Assembly (NCBI RefSeq): GCF_009496155.1
Contig: NZ_WIJP01000005.1
Span: 1 to 64,000, forward strand
From: Streptococcus mitis
GTDB taxonomy: Bacteria; Bacillota; Bacilli; Lactobacillales; Streptococcaceae
Length of the DNA stretch: 64,000 nt
Direction: 5' to 3'
The position numbers were made by a program, and so were the translations under genes. Below are positions 24,503-37,320 of this stretch, in pieces. Below the pieces are notes generated by a model. It saw nothing but the letters and a program-made list of their open reading frames with translations. It had not been told where the DNA came from and searched no databases. How positions within the stretch are numbered: position 1 is the stretch's first letter; each line of letters starts with the position of its first letter.

Positions 24503-26915
24503 TTAAAAAGAAAATTGAACCAGATCGCCTTCTGCTGTCGCCACTGAAATACAATCTTTCTCTATGCATTTCACTTTTGCTTTTTCTTGATTCACTTCAA
24601 TCATACTTTTTTCAATACCTGGATAGGAGACTCGCAAATCTCCCCCACTTCTTGATAAAATGATCAACTGTAAGAGTTTTTTATCCGCCCAGCTCATGCT
24701 CACTTCAAAATGTCCACGTGCCACTAAACCTGAAACAGAACCTGTTGACCAAGCATCGGGTAGGGCGGCTAGAGGCACCAGATAAGCTGTATGAGACTGG
24801 AGCAACATTTCTGCCATGCCACTGCTAGCACCAAAATTACCATCTATCTGAAAAGGAGGATGGCTACACCAAAGATTTGGCAAGGTGGATGTCTTTAACT
24901 GCTCTGCTAATAATTTATGGGCTCGATTGCCATCTCCCAAACGCGCCCAGAGATTGATCTTATTAGCCTTGGACCAACCTGTGCCGCCGTCTCCACGATC
25001 ATTGAGGCTAGAACGCGCCGCTTCAAGATACTCCTGTCCCTTGTAGCTAAAGAGATTGCCAGGATAGAGTCCCACTAGATGGGAAGCGTGCCGATGCTGG
25101 GCCTCCACTTTTTCATTTTGAAAATGTTGCTCTTCCTCCTCATACCACTCTCTGATTCGACCAGATTGATTGATTTGTAGAGGATTAAGCAGGTCAAATT
25201 TTTCTTTGACTTCCGTCAACAAGTCCGCATCCAGCTCTAATTCTTGAGCAGCCTGAATAAAATCATGGAATAATTGCCAAATCAGAGATTGGTCATAGGT
25301 ATTGCCAATCGAAATCGGCCCATGTTCTGGAGAATAAGACGGAGAAGAGACCCAACGATACGCCTGCTGATCCTTATGTAAAAAGGCATTCCAAAAACGA
25401 ACCGTTTCCCTCAACATGGGATAAATTTTCTCCCTGAGATAGTCTTGATCCCTATAAAATGAATAGACCTCATAAACAGTTTGCATCATCCACGCATTGG
25501 AAGCTGGCGACCAACCCCAATAGTAATCCCAACCAGGTGCCGTCCAACCAAAAGGAGTCGCTTGGGTATGGACTAACCAACCATTCTCCTCCCCTTCCCG
25601 AGAGATGATTCCTGCATACTTTGCAGCTGCTAGACGACCATAAACACGTAAATCATCTATATTAATTGATGACTGGAAAGGCCGTCTCTAGGAGATTGGT
25701 AACATAGGCTGGCCAATAATTCATCTGAAGATTGACATTTAAGTGATAGTCCGAATTCCAAGGAGGATTGTCGACCGCATTCCAGACTCCCTGTAGGTTA
25801 GCTGGTAGCGCATCTGGGCAGTCTCTGGACGAACTAATCAATAAATACCGTCCATACTGGAAGAACAGCTCCTCCAAATCCTGCCCCTCTTGTGACTTAT
25901 AATTTTTTAACAAATCATCCGTAGTGGATATGTCACCATTAGCTCCCAAATCCAATTGAACACGCTGGAATAAGGCTTGATAGTCCTCAATATGCCTTGA
26001 TTTCAATTGGGTATAACCCTCTTCTTTAGCTGTCTCCACCAAGTCCTTTACCTGTTGCTCTAAATCTATTTTCTTGCGATAATTGCTAGCAGGATTTTGG
26101 GCAAAATCCGTCTTAGCCACCAAGAAGAGATTGGCATAACTGGCTCCTGATATCTGAACCTTATCTGACCAGACTCTAATGTCTCCATCCGTTTTCCAAG
26201 CTAGACAGCTAGCAAACTGCAGGTCATTGTCCTTAACCCGCCCCTTCATCAAGATATGGGAAGTAGAGATATCCAGCTGGCACTCCTTGTAATCCAGTTT
26301 TTCCTGCTCATACTTTCCATCAGAAGCCAAATCACGAGTCAGCGACAGGTCCATAGTAAAATCTAGAGTTTCCGACCCTTCCTTAGTAAAGCGCTGAACC
26401 AAGAGATCATCTGGAAAACTGGCAAAGACTTCACGTTCAAATCTCGTCCCCTTATAGACATAAGAAGTTGTCGCAAGCGCCTTACTGATATTAAGCTGTC
26501 TCTGGTAATCCGTCACCTGATACAAAGTCTTACCTTGATTGCTAAACTCTATGTGAATATCACCAAAGGACAGATAGGTCCCATATTGACTCGTTTTTGG
26601 TCCAACTAGGTGCTGTTCAGCCAGTTCCTTAGCAGTATTGTAGTCTCTATTTTCCAAAGCCTGCCGAATCTCAGCTAAAAAAACATACTGATCCTGAAGA
26701 TTTCCACCCTGGTAATCGGAACTATCAGGAAGAGGACCACCAGACCAAAGGCTCTTTTCATTGAATTGAATCCGCTCAGCACCAATAAGCCCAAATACTT
26801 TTGCCCCTAAAGAACCATTGCCTATCGGTAAAGCCTCTTCTTCCCAACTTTTATATGTTGTTGACGCTGGTTGCTTGTAGGTCAGCACATAATCTTGTTT
26901 TTTATTCCTTATCAT
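24503..26915 (-). pseudogene. GH95 alpha-L-fucosidase, broken by a frameshift
   Basis: Two frames read on the - strand. The first (26915-25662, 417 aa) starts YKQPASTTYKSWEEEALPIGNGSLGAKVFG and ends ETAFPVIN at a TAA. Then IDDLRVYGRLAAAKY and NGWLVHTQATPFGW continue in the +1 frame through 25489 to 24503. Joined, they give a full-length protein of about 803 aa. One extra base in the AATTAATATA run near 25660-25666 explains the break. GH95 enzymes cleave fucose from glycans; no signal peptide, so it would act in the cytoplasm. No transporter for fucosides is adjacent. Likely inactive unless the error is in the assembly. Confidence 0.85.
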
Positions 26916-26932
26916 ACTACCATACTAACATA

Positions 26933-26961
26933 AAAAGTCTAGAAATCAATCCTAGACTTAC
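26933..26961 (-). terminator. gpmA terminator
   Basis: AAGTCTAG (26935-26942) pairs with CTAGACTT (26952-26959); on the - strand a run of five T follows. It is just after the gpmA stop and close to the GH95 start. Confidence 0.6.
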
Positions 26962-26967
26962 AATTTT

Positions 26968-27660
26968 TTATTTTCCAAGGTAGTATTCAGAAACTACGTT
27001 CAATTTTTCGTCAAATTCGAATACCAATGGTGGGAAGTTAGGGATTTCCACGTCCATGATTTCGTCATCTGACAAACCTTTGATGTGTTTTACAAGGGCA
27101 CGGATTGAGTTACCGTGAGCTCCTACGAATACGTTTTTACCATCTTTAAGAGCTGGAGCGATTTTATCTTCCCAGAATGGAAGGGCACGTTCCAAAGTCA
27201 CTTTCAAGTTTTCAGCATCTGGAATAACTGAATCGTCAAGTGAAGCGTAACGACGGTCAGTGTGAGCTGAGTGCTCATCATCACGATCCATGTTTGGAGG
27301 CAATACATCGTATGAACGACGCCAGATGTGAACTTGCTCATCACCAAATTGTTCAGCAGCTTCAGCTTTGTTTTTACCAGTCAAACCACCGTAGTGACGT
27401 TCGTTCAAGCGCCATGATTTTTCAACTGGAACCCATAATTGGTCAGAAGCTTCAAGAGCCAAGTTAGTTGTTTTGATCGCGCGTTTCAATACTGAAGTGT
27501 AAGCTTGGTCAAATTCGATACCAGCTTCTTTGATCAATTTACCAGCGTCAATCGCTTGTTGTGTACCTTTTTCAGACAAATCAACATCAGCCCAACCAGT
27601 GAAAAGGTTAGCTTTGTTCCATTCAGACTCACCGTGGCGAGCAAAAACCAATTTTACCAT
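26968..27660 (-). CDS. gpmA: 2,3-bisphosphoglycerate-dependent phosphoglycerate mutase
   Basis: 230 aa. Catalytic RHGESEWN (near 8-15), [14 protein letters not shown], and [10 protein letters not shown] with second His. Interconverts 3- and 2-phosphoglycerate in glycolysis. Strong codon bias (few rare codons) fits high expression. AAAGGAG upstream. Confidence 0.97.
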   Translation of the reverse strand: MVKLVFARHGESEWNKANLFTGWADVDLSEKGTQQAIDAGKLIKEAGIEFDQAYTSVLKRAIKTTNLALEASDQLWVPVEKSWRLNERHYGGLTGKNKAEAAEQFGDEQVHIWRRSYDVLPPNMDRDDEHSAHTDRRYASLDDSVIPDAENLKVTLERALPFWEDKIAPALKDGKNVFVGAHGNSIRALVKHIKGLSDDEIMDVEIPNFPPLVFEFDEKLNVVSEYYLGK

Positions 27661-27759
27661 TAGATGGATTCTCCTTTAAATTTTCCGAGGTTTCCCCTCG
27701 TTTATCTATTCTATTTTACACAATTTTTCACAAAAAAGCTAGTCAAAATCGATTAAAAA

Positions 27760-27783
27760 GAGAAGAGGTAAACGCCCCTTCTC
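27760..27783 (-). terminator. terminator of the DUF4064-like gene
   Basis: GAGAAGAGG and CCCTTCTC arms with T-run (TTTTTAATC) on the - strand. Confidence 0.6.
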
Positions 27784-27794
27784 CCAATAAACAA

Positions 27795-28163
27795 CTATTC
27801 TTGAACTTGAAATTGTTTCAAGCTTGTTAAAAAAAGGGCACCACCGATGACAATGACGATGCCACCAATCCAGCCTAAAAATGGAATCAAGCCTACTACA
27901 GAACCTACGATTAACAAAATAGATGGTGCCATTGAAATACGCTTATCATCCTTATAGTAGATTAGAGAGAGAATTCCAAGAATTAGAGTTGCGATTTTCA
28001 CTAATGTAAAAACAATGAAAATAATCGCCAAAATTACTCCCGTAAAATCTTCATTCTCAAAAATAGGTACAATCATTAATATAATTACAGGTAAAATTGC
28101 CAAGAGCGTGCCTGCGATAGTCCCAATAATTCCAGCAACTTATGCAAGTGTTTTTGTCTTCAT
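27795..28163 (-). pseudogene. small DUF4064-like membrane protein, early nonsense codon
   Basis: An ATG at 28163 with AAGGAGAC upstream opens MKTKTLA, then TAA at 28140-28142, then VAGIIGTIAGTLLAILPVIIL continues in the same frame to 27795. The 122-codon frame has three or four hydrophobic segments and looks like the DUF4064 family. A 102-codon part can be opened from a TTG at 28103, but that has no ribosome-binding site and begins within a membrane helix. Most likely a point mutation (probably AAA to TAA) broke the gene. Confidence 0.75.
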
Positions 28164-28264
28164 AACTGTCTCCTTTTATTTTAATAAGGTATATTATACC
28201 ATATTTTTATTAAAGTTTTTATTTTTTAAAAAAATACAGGAATTTCACCTGTATTTTTCTTAGA

Positions 28265-31057
28265 CTATTTCTCTTCAAATCCTTCTGCAACTGCGTCTGC
28301 AAAGTTTTCTTCTACGATGCTTGCACAGTGGTCACAGATAACTGCCTGGTAGCTGCGTTCTGCTGTTGTTGGGTCGATACGACGGCAACGGTCACATACT
28401 TCACCTGCAGCGCGTTCAACTGTAAAGGCTACATCTTCGAAGCTAACGGCAGCTTCTGGAGCTGCTCCTTCTGCAATGGTCAATTCAGACACGATTAAAA
28501 GTTGAGCTACATTGCTGTTTACTGCTTCGAGTAGAGTTTTCACAACTTCGTTTGGATAAACTGTCAAGTGTGCTTCAAGCGATTTACCGATAACTTTGGC
28601 ATTACGAGCCTCTTCCAAAGCTTTTTGAGCTTGTCCACGGAAGTCCATGAAGGCAGCCCATGTATCCAAGATTTCTTCTTGATTAGCAAATGTCTCTGCT
28701 TCTGGCAATTCTGACAATTGAACGAAGTCTTCTACTTCAAACTCAAGATATGACCAGATTTCCTCTGCTGTGTGAGGAAGGATTGGTGTCAAGAGTTTGG
28801 TGATTTTCACAAGAATATCATAGAAGACAGTCTGCATTTGACGGCGTTCCAATGATTTTGCACCTTCGATATAAACAACATCTTTGGCAAAATCAAGGTA
28901 AAAGGCTGACAAATCAACGTTGATAAAGTTCACCAAGGCCTTGTAGATTGTCAAGAATTCAAAGTTAGCATAAGCGTCACGAATGATCTTAACAAGCTGG
29001 TTAAAGCGAATCGTCATGTACTTATCAACTGAACGAAGCTCATCGTAAGCTACTGCATCTTGAGCTGGGTTAAAGTCAGATGTATTGGCAATCAAGAAAC
29101 GAAGGGTGTTACGAATCTTACGGTAAGTTTCAGAGACTTGGCTCAAGATATCCATAGAGATACGCACGTCGTTACTTGAGTCGACACTTGTTACCCAGAG
29201 ACGCAAGATTTCAGCACCAAATTGTTTTTCAACATCGCTTGGAGCAATAGTATTTCCAAGAGATTTAGACATCTTCTCACCTTTACCGTCAAGGGCAAAA
29301 CCTTGTGACAAGATTTGTTTGTAAGGTGCTACGCCATGGTTGGCAACAGATGTGATAAGTGATGAGTTGAACCAACCACGGTATTGGTCAGAACCTTCTA
29401 GGTAAAGGTCTGCTGGGTAAGTCAACTCAGGACGGTTTACCACAACTCCATTCCATGATGAACCTGAGTCAAACCAAACGTCCATGATGTCTGTTTCTTT
29501 CTTGAACTCGCCATTTGGTGAACCTGGGTGAGTAAATCCTTCTGGCAAGAGGTCCTTAGCATCACGTTCCCACCAAATTCTTGAACCGTGTACTTCAAAG
29601 AGTTGAGCTACGTGTTCAATCGTTTCAGCTGTCATGATAGCTGTACCATCTTCAGCGTAGAAGATAGGAAGTGGAACACCCCAAGCACGTTGACGAGAGA
29701 TAACCCAGTCGCCACGGTCACGGATCATATTGTAAAGACGGACTTTACCCCATTCTGAGTGGAATTTCACTTTTTCAATTTCGTCCAAGATGTCTTGGCG
29801 GAATTTAGAAACTGAGGCAAACCATTGTGGAACTGCACGCCAGATGATTGGTTTCTTCGTACGCCAGTCAAATGGGTATGAGTGAGAGATTTCTTCTCGG
29901 GCTAGAAGGAGGTTACCAAGTTTTTCAATAACAGTTGGAACTACCTTTTCATAGAATTGACCTTCAAACTCAGGACCAGCATTCTTCATCATGATACCAC
30001 GTTCGTCAACAGTCACTGCAACTTCAAGACCATTAGCAATACCAACATTGTAGTCATCCTCACCAAAACCAGGGGCTGTATGGACAATACCTGTACCAGA
30101 GTCAGTTGTAACATGGTCACCAAGGATAACCAATTCATCTACAGCTGTATCCCATGGGTGTTCTGTTACGATATGATTCAATTCTTGACCACGGTAAGTT
30201 GCTAAAACTTGAACATCAGACCAGCCAAACTTCTCAGACAAGCTAGTCAACAATTCTGCAGCAACTACAAACTTACGATTTTCACCAGCAGGTTGAACCA
30301 AAACGTAATCAATATCCGCTCCAACAGTCAAACCACGAGAAGCTGTGATGGTAAATGGAGTCGTTGTCCAGACAACGATATAAGTATCTGCATCTAGAAC
30401 ACCTTTGCCATCTTTTACCTTATTGGCATAGTAAAGAGATGTAGAAAGCAAGTCATGGTATTCAATCTCTGCTTCAGCAAGGGCAGACTCTGATGACCAA
30501 GACCAGTAAACTGGCTTGGCTCCACGGTAGATATAGCCCTTGTTAGCCATTTCACCGAAGACACGGATTTGTGCTGCTTCATAATCAGGAGTCAACGTCA
30601 CATACGGATTTTCCCAGTCACCAGAAACACCCAAACGTTTAAAGTCTTCACGTTGTTTATCTACTTGTGAAAGAGCGTATTCACGGCAAAGTTTCAAGTA
30701 CTCAACCAAGTCCATTTCTTTGCGTTTGACACCTTGTTTTGCCAAAACTTGCTCGATTGGTAGACCATGAGTGTCCCAACCAGGGATAAATGGTGCGTAA
30801 AAACCTGACATAGATTTTGAGCGGACAATGATATCTTTTGAAATCTTATTCATAGCATGGCCAACGTGGATATTTCCGTTCGCGTATGGAGGGCCATCAT
30901 GCAAGGTGAAATGAGGTTTTCCTTGGTTCAATTCTTGACGACGTTGGTAAAGTTTTGCATCTTCCCATTCCTTTTGCCAAACTGGTTCTTTGGTAGGAAG
31001 TCCTGCACGCATTGGGAAAGCTGTTTTCCCAAGGTTAAGGGTATCTTTGAGTTTCAT
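28265..31057 (-). CDS. ileS: isoleucyl-tRNA synthetase
   Basis: 930 aa, class I synthetase. HIGH motif as [10 protein letters not shown] (near 62), KMSKS as GEKMSKS (near 596), C-terminal zinc site CDRC...CDHC (near 888-909). Editing domain present between. Length usual for streptococcal IleS. A T-box leader precedes it. Confidence 0.97.
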   Translation of the reverse strand: MKLKDTLNLGKTAFPMRAGLPTKEPVWQKEWEDAKLYQRRQELNQGKPHFTLHDGPPYANGNIHVGHAMNKISKDIIVRSKSMSGFYAPFIPGWDTHGLPIEQVLAKQGVKRKEMDLVEYLKLCREYALSQVDKQREDFKRLGVSGDWENPYVTLTPDYEAAQIRVFGEMANKGYIYRGAKPVYWSWSSESALAEAEIEYHDLLSTSLYYANKVKDGKGVLDADTYIVVWTTTPFTITASRGLTVGADIDYVLVQPAGENRKFVVAAELLTSLSEKFGWSDVQVLATYRGQELNHIVTEHPWDTAVDELVILGDHVTTDSGTGIVHTAPGFGEDDYNVGIANGLEVAVTVDERGIMMKNAGPEFEGQFYEKVVPTVIEKLGNLLLAREEISHSYPFDWRTKKPIIWRAVPQWFASVSKFRQDILDEIEKVKFHSEWGKVRLYNMIRDRGDWVISRQRAWGVPLPIFYAEDGTAIMTAETIEHVAQLFEVHGSRIWWERDAKDLLPEGFTHPGSPNGEFKKETDIMDVWFDSGSSWNGVVVNRPELTYPADLYLEGSDQYRGWFNSSLITSVANHGVAPYKQILSQGFALDGKGEKMSKSLGNTIAPSDVEKQFGAEILRLWVTSVDSSNDVRISMDILSQVSETYRKIRNTLRFLIANTSDFNPAQDAVAYDELRSVDKYMTIRFNQLVKIIRDAYANFEFLTIYKALVNFINVDLSAFYLDFAKDVVYIEGAKSLERRQMQTVFYDILVKITKLLTPILPHTAEEIWSYLEFEVEDFVQLSELPEAETFANQEEILDTWAAFMDFRGQAQKALEEARNAKVIGKSLEAHLTVYPNEVVKTLLEAVNSNVAQLLIVSELTIAEGAAPEAAVSFEDVAFTVERAAGEVCDRCRRIDPTTAERSYQAVICDHCASIVEENFADAVAEGFEEK

Positions 31058-31084
31058 GGTATCTCCTTTATAAATAATAACAAA

Positions 31085-31300
31085 TTAAAAACCACGACTG
31101 CCAAAAAGGACGAAAATCGTGGTACCACCTTTATTTGGAAAAAGATTTAATCTTTCTCCCTCTTATCCCGTAACGTGGGGAACGTCAAATCTTACTCCAT
31201 TCAGACTTGATTGTTTGAGAGGATAATCTTATCATTAGGGATTACAGGACTCACACCATCTCCTGCTCGCTGGAAATATAAGGATAAGATATTGTTCTCA
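31085..31300 (-). ncRNA. T-box leader of ileS
   Basis: Upstream of ileS on the - strand. The conserved T-box AGGTGGTACCACG is at 31118-31130, followed by the terminator ACCACGA...TCGTGGT with T-run (31086-31123), which shares bases with the T-box as required for antitermination. GAGCAGGAGATGGTG near 31260 resembles stem I conserved sequences. It senses uncharged tRNA-Ile. The specifier codon was not located with certainty. Confidence 0.9.
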
Positions 31301-31309
31301 GATTATTTC

Positions 31310-32185
31310 TTATAAAATTGTAACAGATTCTTGCGGTGCCACAAAACCTGGTTCTGAATTTACAGCTTCAGTAGCAGGTGTTGGGCCTGAGTAATGGCTT
31401 GGGGCTACTTCTGGTTCTTCATACATCGGACCAACTGGATGAGCTAGACTTTCTTCAACAACAGGAGCTGGTGAAACTACTTGTTCCTGCTCGGCTCTTG
31501 CTTCGGCTTCCGCAAGTTCCTTATTAGCCGCTTCGATACGTGCTTGCAACTCTGCCATTTCCTCAGGAGAAAACTGACGAGTAATATCAATTGGTTCTTC
31601 CTCTGAATGCTGTTGTAAGACAGAGTCACCTAAAACTTCGCTAACAACTTCTTTAAAGGCCTCATCACTTGTTTGAAGATAAGTCGCTGTTGGGCGAAGA
31701 ATGTCTTCCCAATCTGATGATTCAACAATTGCTAACTGGCTCTCAATGGTAGATTTGAGACGTTGGTGAAAGACACGACTCTTGTTCTTCAATTCTTCTG
31801 TTTCAACAGCAACTTTCTTAGCATTATCAGTTGCGTGACGAAGAATTTCATTTGCCTTATACTTAGCTTCTTCCAATAAACGTTGTGCATCTTGCTCTGC
31901 TTGATGGATAATATTATTTGAACGTTCAGCTGCAGCTTGTTTTACTCGTTCAGCTGTGTCTTGTGCAATCAATACAGACTGGCTCAATGAATCTTTCATC
32001 TCATCAAAGTAAGACAAACGCTCTTCCAAACTCTTAATATGTAAATCCTTATCATGATTAGAGCGAACTAAATCCTCATAATCACGGACTACAATATCTA
32101 AAAATTCATCTACTTCTTCTTGATCAAACCCTCTGAAGCGTGTGCTAAAGGTTTTATCTTTGATTTCTAACGATGTAATTGGCAT
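31310..32185 (-). CDS. divIVA: cell division protein DivIVA
   Basis: 291 aa from ATG 32185 (GAGGAAAAAT upstream); a start at 32197 adds MRKN. N-terminal membrane-binding PITSLEIKDKTFSTRFRGFDQEEVDEFLD, then a long coiled coil (about 35-235) and an acidic Pro/Glu tail. It marks poles and septa and directs peripheral growth in pneumococcus. Last gene of the ftsA-ftsZ-ylm cluster. Confidence 0.95.
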   Translation of the reverse strand: MPITSLEIKDKTFSTRFRGFDQEEVDEFLDIVVRDYEDLVRSNHDKDLHIKSLEERLSYFDEMKDSLSQSVLIAQDTAERVKQAAAERSNNIIHQAEQDAQRLLEEAKYKANEILRHATDNAKKVAVETEELKNKSRVFHQRLKSTIESQLAIVESSDWEDILRPTATYLQTSDEAFKEVVSEVLGDSVLQQHSEEEPIDITRQFSPEEMAELQARIEAANKELAEAEARAEQEQVVSPAPVVEESLAHPVGPMYEEPEVAPSHYSGPTPATEAVNSEPGFVAPQESVTIL

Positions 32186-32193
32186 ATTTTTCC

Positions 32194-32979
32194 TCACTTA
32201 CTTAATAACAATTGGACCGTTAATTTCTTTTTATCTTTTTTGGTTTGCCCATTATCTCTAATGAGTTTCAATCGACCAAATTTCCTTACACTAATCAAGT
32301 CTCCAACTTGAACTGTATAATCTGATTTTTCAACTAAATGGTAATTAACTTGAACTGCCTGCTTTTCAATTAACTGATTTGCCTGATTTCTTGACAGTTT
32401 GAAGACCCCCGCTAGGAAAACATCTAATCTAGAACTAGCGATACAAATATCCAATTCTTGATAATCTTCTGCTGTAGCAATTTTCTCAGTAAAATCCCGT
32501 TCTTCTAGACGAACAGGTAGACGGGCAATTTTCGTAATGCCGTCTTGGAAAAGGAGAGTAAACTGTCGATTAATGATAATCTGTGCTCTCTCTTCATTGA
32601 CTAAGATATCACCAAACAGCTTCCTATCAATTCCCAGCTGATTTAAAACAGTCCCTAATATTTTTGCATGCGTTAAACGTTCAAACTTATTAGAATAAAC
32701 TATTTCTTGCAAGGATAGTTCAAAATCAGAGAATTCGGGTTCGAAATAATCAGGATACAGGAGTATCCGTACGTATTCAGTTTCAAGAAACTGCCGACTA
32801 CTCATGTAGGAGATGCCCTTCGTTGATGCTAGAACCTTTAGAATCTTTTCTTGATGAGGATTTACAAAAGGTGTTAAAAACGGAGAATAAGAATCTTCTA
32901 CCTTTTTTATCCATTCGGCTCCTTTATCAATAAAAGACGAATCATTCTTAGAAAAGTGTTGATAAATCATCTTGTTCAT
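32194..32979 (-). CDS. ylmH: S4-domain RNA-binding protein YlmH
   Basis: 261 aa. S4 RNA-binding motif near 180-240 (RLDVFLAGVFKLSRNQANQLIEKQAVQVN). In Bacillus, YlmH binds stalled 50S subunits in quality control. Start overlaps the ylmG stop by 4 bp. Confidence 0.9.
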   Translation of the reverse strand: MNKMIYQHFSKNDSSFIDKGAEWIKKVEDSYSPFLTPFVNPHQEKILKVLASTKGISYMSSRQFLETEYVRILLYPDYFEPEFSDFELSLQEIVYSNKFERLTHAKILGTVLNQLGIDRKLFGDILVNEERAQIIINRQFTLLFQDGITKIARLPVRLEERDFTEKIATAEDYQELDICIASSRLDVFLAGVFKLSRNQANQLIEKQAVQVNYHLVEKSDYTVQVGDLISVRKFGRLKLIRDNGQTKKDKKKLTVQLLLSK

Positions 32980-33239
32980 AGAAAAATCACTAAAAGTCGA
33001 ATCAATTGGTTCCCTAAAAAATGCACTAATAATACCGCAATCCAGACAGACAAGTCAAGCCCTGCAATCTGAAGGGGTAAGCGTTGTAAAGGAGCTATTA
33101 TCGGTTTCACTAAGCTAATAATCAAGCGACCTAGGCGCGATTCATAAGCATTTGGGAACCAAGACATCAGAGCAAAAACGACTAAAATCAGTGAATAGAT
33201 ATCTACTGCATTTTGAATAAAACGAATGAGAAAGAGCAT
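32976..33239 (-). CDS. ylmG: YggT family membrane protein YlmG
   Basis: 87 aa with two hydrophobic segments; central FPNAYESRLGRLIISLVKPIIAPLQR is the YggT signature. Part of the ylm cluster; overlaps sepF by 1 bp. Confidence 0.9.
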   Translation of the reverse strand: MLFLIRFIQNAVDIYSLILVVFALMSWFPNAYESRLGRLIISLVKPIIAPLQRLPLQIAGLDLSVWIAVLLVHFLGNQLIRLLVIFL

Positions 33240-33772
33240 TATTTCACTCTCGTACGCTTCATGTCAAAACCAAATTCACCATTTTGTGATTCATCTGGTA
33301 AACGAATATCTTCAACATTTACAATAACATTCACTGGTGTCAACAGATACATGGTAGAAGCTACCTTTTTCAAATTTCCAGCTAGAACATGACAAGCTCC
33401 ATCCAGATAATCTAAACAACGACGTGCTTGAATCTCTGTCATATATTGAAAATCAATCAAAATACTTTCGTTACCAGCTAATAAATCAACAATATCTGTA
33501 GCATCTTCGTATTTGCGTGGGTAACGAACATCAATTGTCACCTTATCTGTAGAACGTTGACTTTGCATAGCCAACTCTTGTTGACGGGCATGAAGACGAG
33601 TAATGTTTTTTTCTTTAGATGGCGTAGTTGCAATTTGTTGAGGTAACTCTTTTACGGAAGGAACTGGAGCCACAATCGGTTCCTCAGCTTTAGGCTGATA
33701 AGTAATACCAGCATCTTCTCCATCTTCTGTAAAATAATCTATAAATCTATCAAATCTATCTTTTAAAGACAT
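33239..33772 (-). CDS. sepF: cell division protein SepF
   Basis: 177 aa. N-terminal amphipathic helix ([14 protein letters not shown]), acidic linker, then C-terminal SepF domain at about 80-165 ([35 protein letters not shown]). It bundles FtsZ and tethers it to the membrane. Confidence 0.93.
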   Translation of the reverse strand: MSLKDRFDRFIDYFTEDGEDAGITYQPKAEEPIVAPVPSVKELPQQIATTPSKEKNITRLHARQQELAMQSQRSTDKVTIDVRYPRKYEDATDIVDLLAGNESILIDFQYMTEIQARRCLDYLDGACHVLAGNLKKVASTMYLLTPVNVIVNVEDIRLPDESQNGEFGFDMKRTRVK

Positions 33773-33781
33773 ATTTCTTTC

Positions 33782-34453
33782 CTACTTAAAAAATGCTGTA
33801 CCAATTCTGACAAATGTTGAGCCAAATTCAATCGCTTCCTTGTAGTCACGACTCATACCCATACTCAAGTCCGTCATTGGCATATTGGAAATTTGTTTTT
33901 CTCTAATTTCTAGTTGCAAATCCTGTGTAGCTTTAAAAATTTCTTTCAACTCATCACTACTAGCTTCAAAAGGAGCCATAGTCATCAAGCCTACATATTC
34001 AATTTTATCTAAGGTTGCTAATTCTGGCAAGAGCTCCAGTAGTTCTTCCTTTGAAAAACCATGTTTGCTCTCTTCCCTTGAGATATTCACTTGTAAGAAA
34101 CACTTAACAACTCGGTCACTTCTCTTTTGAATTTCTTCTGCTAGCTTTAATGAATCCAAAGCGTGGAAATAATCAACATACTGAATGACATCTTTGACCT
34201 TGCGTCTTTGCAAGGTTCCAATCAAATGCCAGGTAATATTTCTATCTTTTAAAGCTTCATATTTCTCAAGAAATTTATCCACACGATTTTCACCAATATG
34301 ATGCACACCTAGCGGAAGCAAAGCCTCCGCTGTCGGCACGTCTACATATTTTGTAACAGCAAGAACTGAAACAGAATTATCTTCTCTTCCTGCCTGCTGA
34401 CTTGCATCTTTTATTTGTTGAAAAACACGTTCTGTATTTTCTTTCAAATTCAT
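33782..34453 (-). CDS. ylmE: PLP homeostasis protein YlmE/YggS
   Basis: 223 aa. PLP lysine in AVTKYVD (near 33), HFIG-type motif HHIGENRVDK, and C-terminal LSMGMSRDYKEAIEFGSTFVRIG. It is the YggS family, which balances pyridoxal phosphate. Five bp from ftsZ. Confidence 0.93.
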   Translation of the reverse strand: MNLKENTERVFQQIKDASQQAGREDNSVSVLAVTKYVDVPTAEALLPLGVHHIGENRVDKFLEKYEALKDRNITWHLIGTLQRRKVKDVIQYVDYFHALDSLKLAEEIQKRSDRVVKCFLQVNISREESKHGFSKEELLELLPELATLDKIEYVGLMTMAPFEASSDELKEIFKATQDLQLEIREKQISNMPMTDLSMGMSRDYKEAIEFGSTFVRIGTAFFK

Positions 34454-34457
34454 TTAC

Positions 34458-35717
<1,260 letters not shown>

Positions 35718-35730
35718 TTATTTTTCCTCT

Positions 35731-37104
35731 TTATTCGTCAAACATGCTTCCGATCAAGCCACGGAAACGATCTGCTAATTTCGGTTTATTTTGTGAAGCT
35801 TGTTGGAAATCCGCCATTGGTTCTGTAGGAGCCACCGGCTCTACTTCTGGAGTAGGAGCTGGTTGAACAGGCGTTGATTGTACAAACTGAGCTGTTTTCT
35901 GAATCATTCCCCCAAAACTAATTGGTTGATGAGTCAGAGCAACTTCACCCTTGACTGCTCGTTGAGCCAAAAGATTGACTTCTGTCAATTGTCCAGCGAA
36001 TTCCGATAGACTAATCACATGCGCAAAGGCTGGATTGCGAATACCAACTTGGTTTGGAACATAGAGTTTGACACGAACGCCAAAGACTTCTTGAGCCAAT
36101 TCTACCATACCCGGTAAAATAGCATTTCCACCGATCAAAACAATTCCACCAGGAAGATCCAATAAATGTCTTCTCTCCAAGTCTTGTTTGATTTGTTCAA
36201 AGATATGCTTGATTCGTGCAGAAATAATCTCTGACAAGTAATTTTCTGTTACTTCAACAGGTTCTACTTCCCCGATCACTTCAACTTGGAATGTTTCTTT
36301 ACTTGCGAGAGGAGGATAAGCCTCTCCATAGTTTAATTTCAAACCTTCGGCTAGTTTCTGTGATGTCTTCAAGACTTTAGAGATATCCTTAGTTACATAA
36401 TCTCCGCCTTCTTGGAGAATATTGGTGAACTGGAGTTCTTGGTTACGAATTGTAGCGACAGTCGTTTGACCTGCCCCCATATCAATCACTGTAGTACCAA
36501 ATTCACGTTCACCTTCGTTCAAAACTGATTGAACCATTGCTAGTGGTGAAATGATAACATTTTCAACCTGAACACCTGCACGTTCAACTGTCTTACGCAA
36601 ATTGTGCAAGATAGTACGAGGGCCTGTATAAAGCAAGCCACGCATTTCAAGGCGAACCCCCATCATGCCACGTGGGTCACGAATTCCTTGGAAACCATCC
36701 ACAATAAATTCTTCAGGAATAAAGGTAATGACTTCACGGTCAGGTGTCATACTCTTTGTCAAAGCTGATTTGACAACATTTTCAACATCTTGATCCGTAA
36801 TTTCCTTGGTATCAGATGTTACTGGAATCATCCCTTGAGTTGGTTCTACCTGCAGAAGATTTCCAGGCAAGCCGACATTCACTGATTTAATCGAAATGCC
36901 TGCCTTTTCTTCTGCTTGGGAAATAGCTGATTTGATAGCAGTTGCTGCTGCATCAATATCAACAATGATTCCATCCTTTACACCTTTACTTTTGGCATTA
37001 CTCACGCCAATTACATTTAATTCACCATTTCTCTGCTCGGCTACAAGCACCTTAACAGAGCTTGTTCCAATATCTAGACCTGTAAAAAAGCCTTCTCTAG
37101 CCAT
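35731..37104 (-). CDS. ftsA: cell division protein FtsA
   Basis: 457 aa. Actin-like ATPase: FTGLDIGTSSVKVLV (phosphate 1), TVIDMGAGQTT (phosphate 2), GGIVLIGGNAILPG (adenosine). C-terminal membrane helix FRGLIGSMFDE. Tethers FtsZ to the membrane. Confidence 0.97.
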   Translation of the reverse strand: MAREGFFTGLDIGTSSVKVLVAEQRNGELNVIGVSNAKSKGVKDGIIVDIDAAATAIKSAISQAEEKAGISIKSVNVGLPGNLLQVEPTQGMIPVTSDTKEITDQDVENVVKSALTKSMTPDREVITFIPEEFIVDGFQGIRDPRGMMGVRLEMRGLLYTGPRTILHNLRKTVERAGVQVENVIISPLAMVQSVLNEGEREFGTTVIDMGAGQTTVATIRNQELQFTNILQEGGDYVTKDISKVLKTSQKLAEGLKLNYGEAYPPLASKETFQVEVIGEVEPVEVTENYLSEIISARIKHIFEQIKQDLERRHLLDLPGGIVLIGGNAILPGMVELAQEVFGVRVKLYVPNQVGIRNPAFAHVISLSEFAGQLTEVNLLAQRAVKGEVALTHQPISFGGMIQKTAQFVQSTPVQPAPTPEVEPVAPTEPMADFQQASQNKPKLADRFRGLIGSMFDE

Positions 37105-37320
37105 TACATCGCATCCTCTCTATCTTCCAAGTTTCTCACTTCGTAATATTCCATAGCTAAACATGGGCATAGCTATTCACAGAATATTATAACACAAAAA
37201 ATCTGATTGTGCTTAGTTTTTCCTAAATTTACTAGCCAATTTTTAGTTTTTCTGTTCAAAAATTCATTCACTGTAAACTTTATCAACAATCTATCTAGTG
37301 TACAAAAAGAAAGCTCATTT

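Noticed and set aside
27795..28103. intact 102-aa gene from TTG 28103
   Set aside because: No ribosome-binding site there, starts within a membrane helix, and a perfect start lies upstream in the same frame before a stop.
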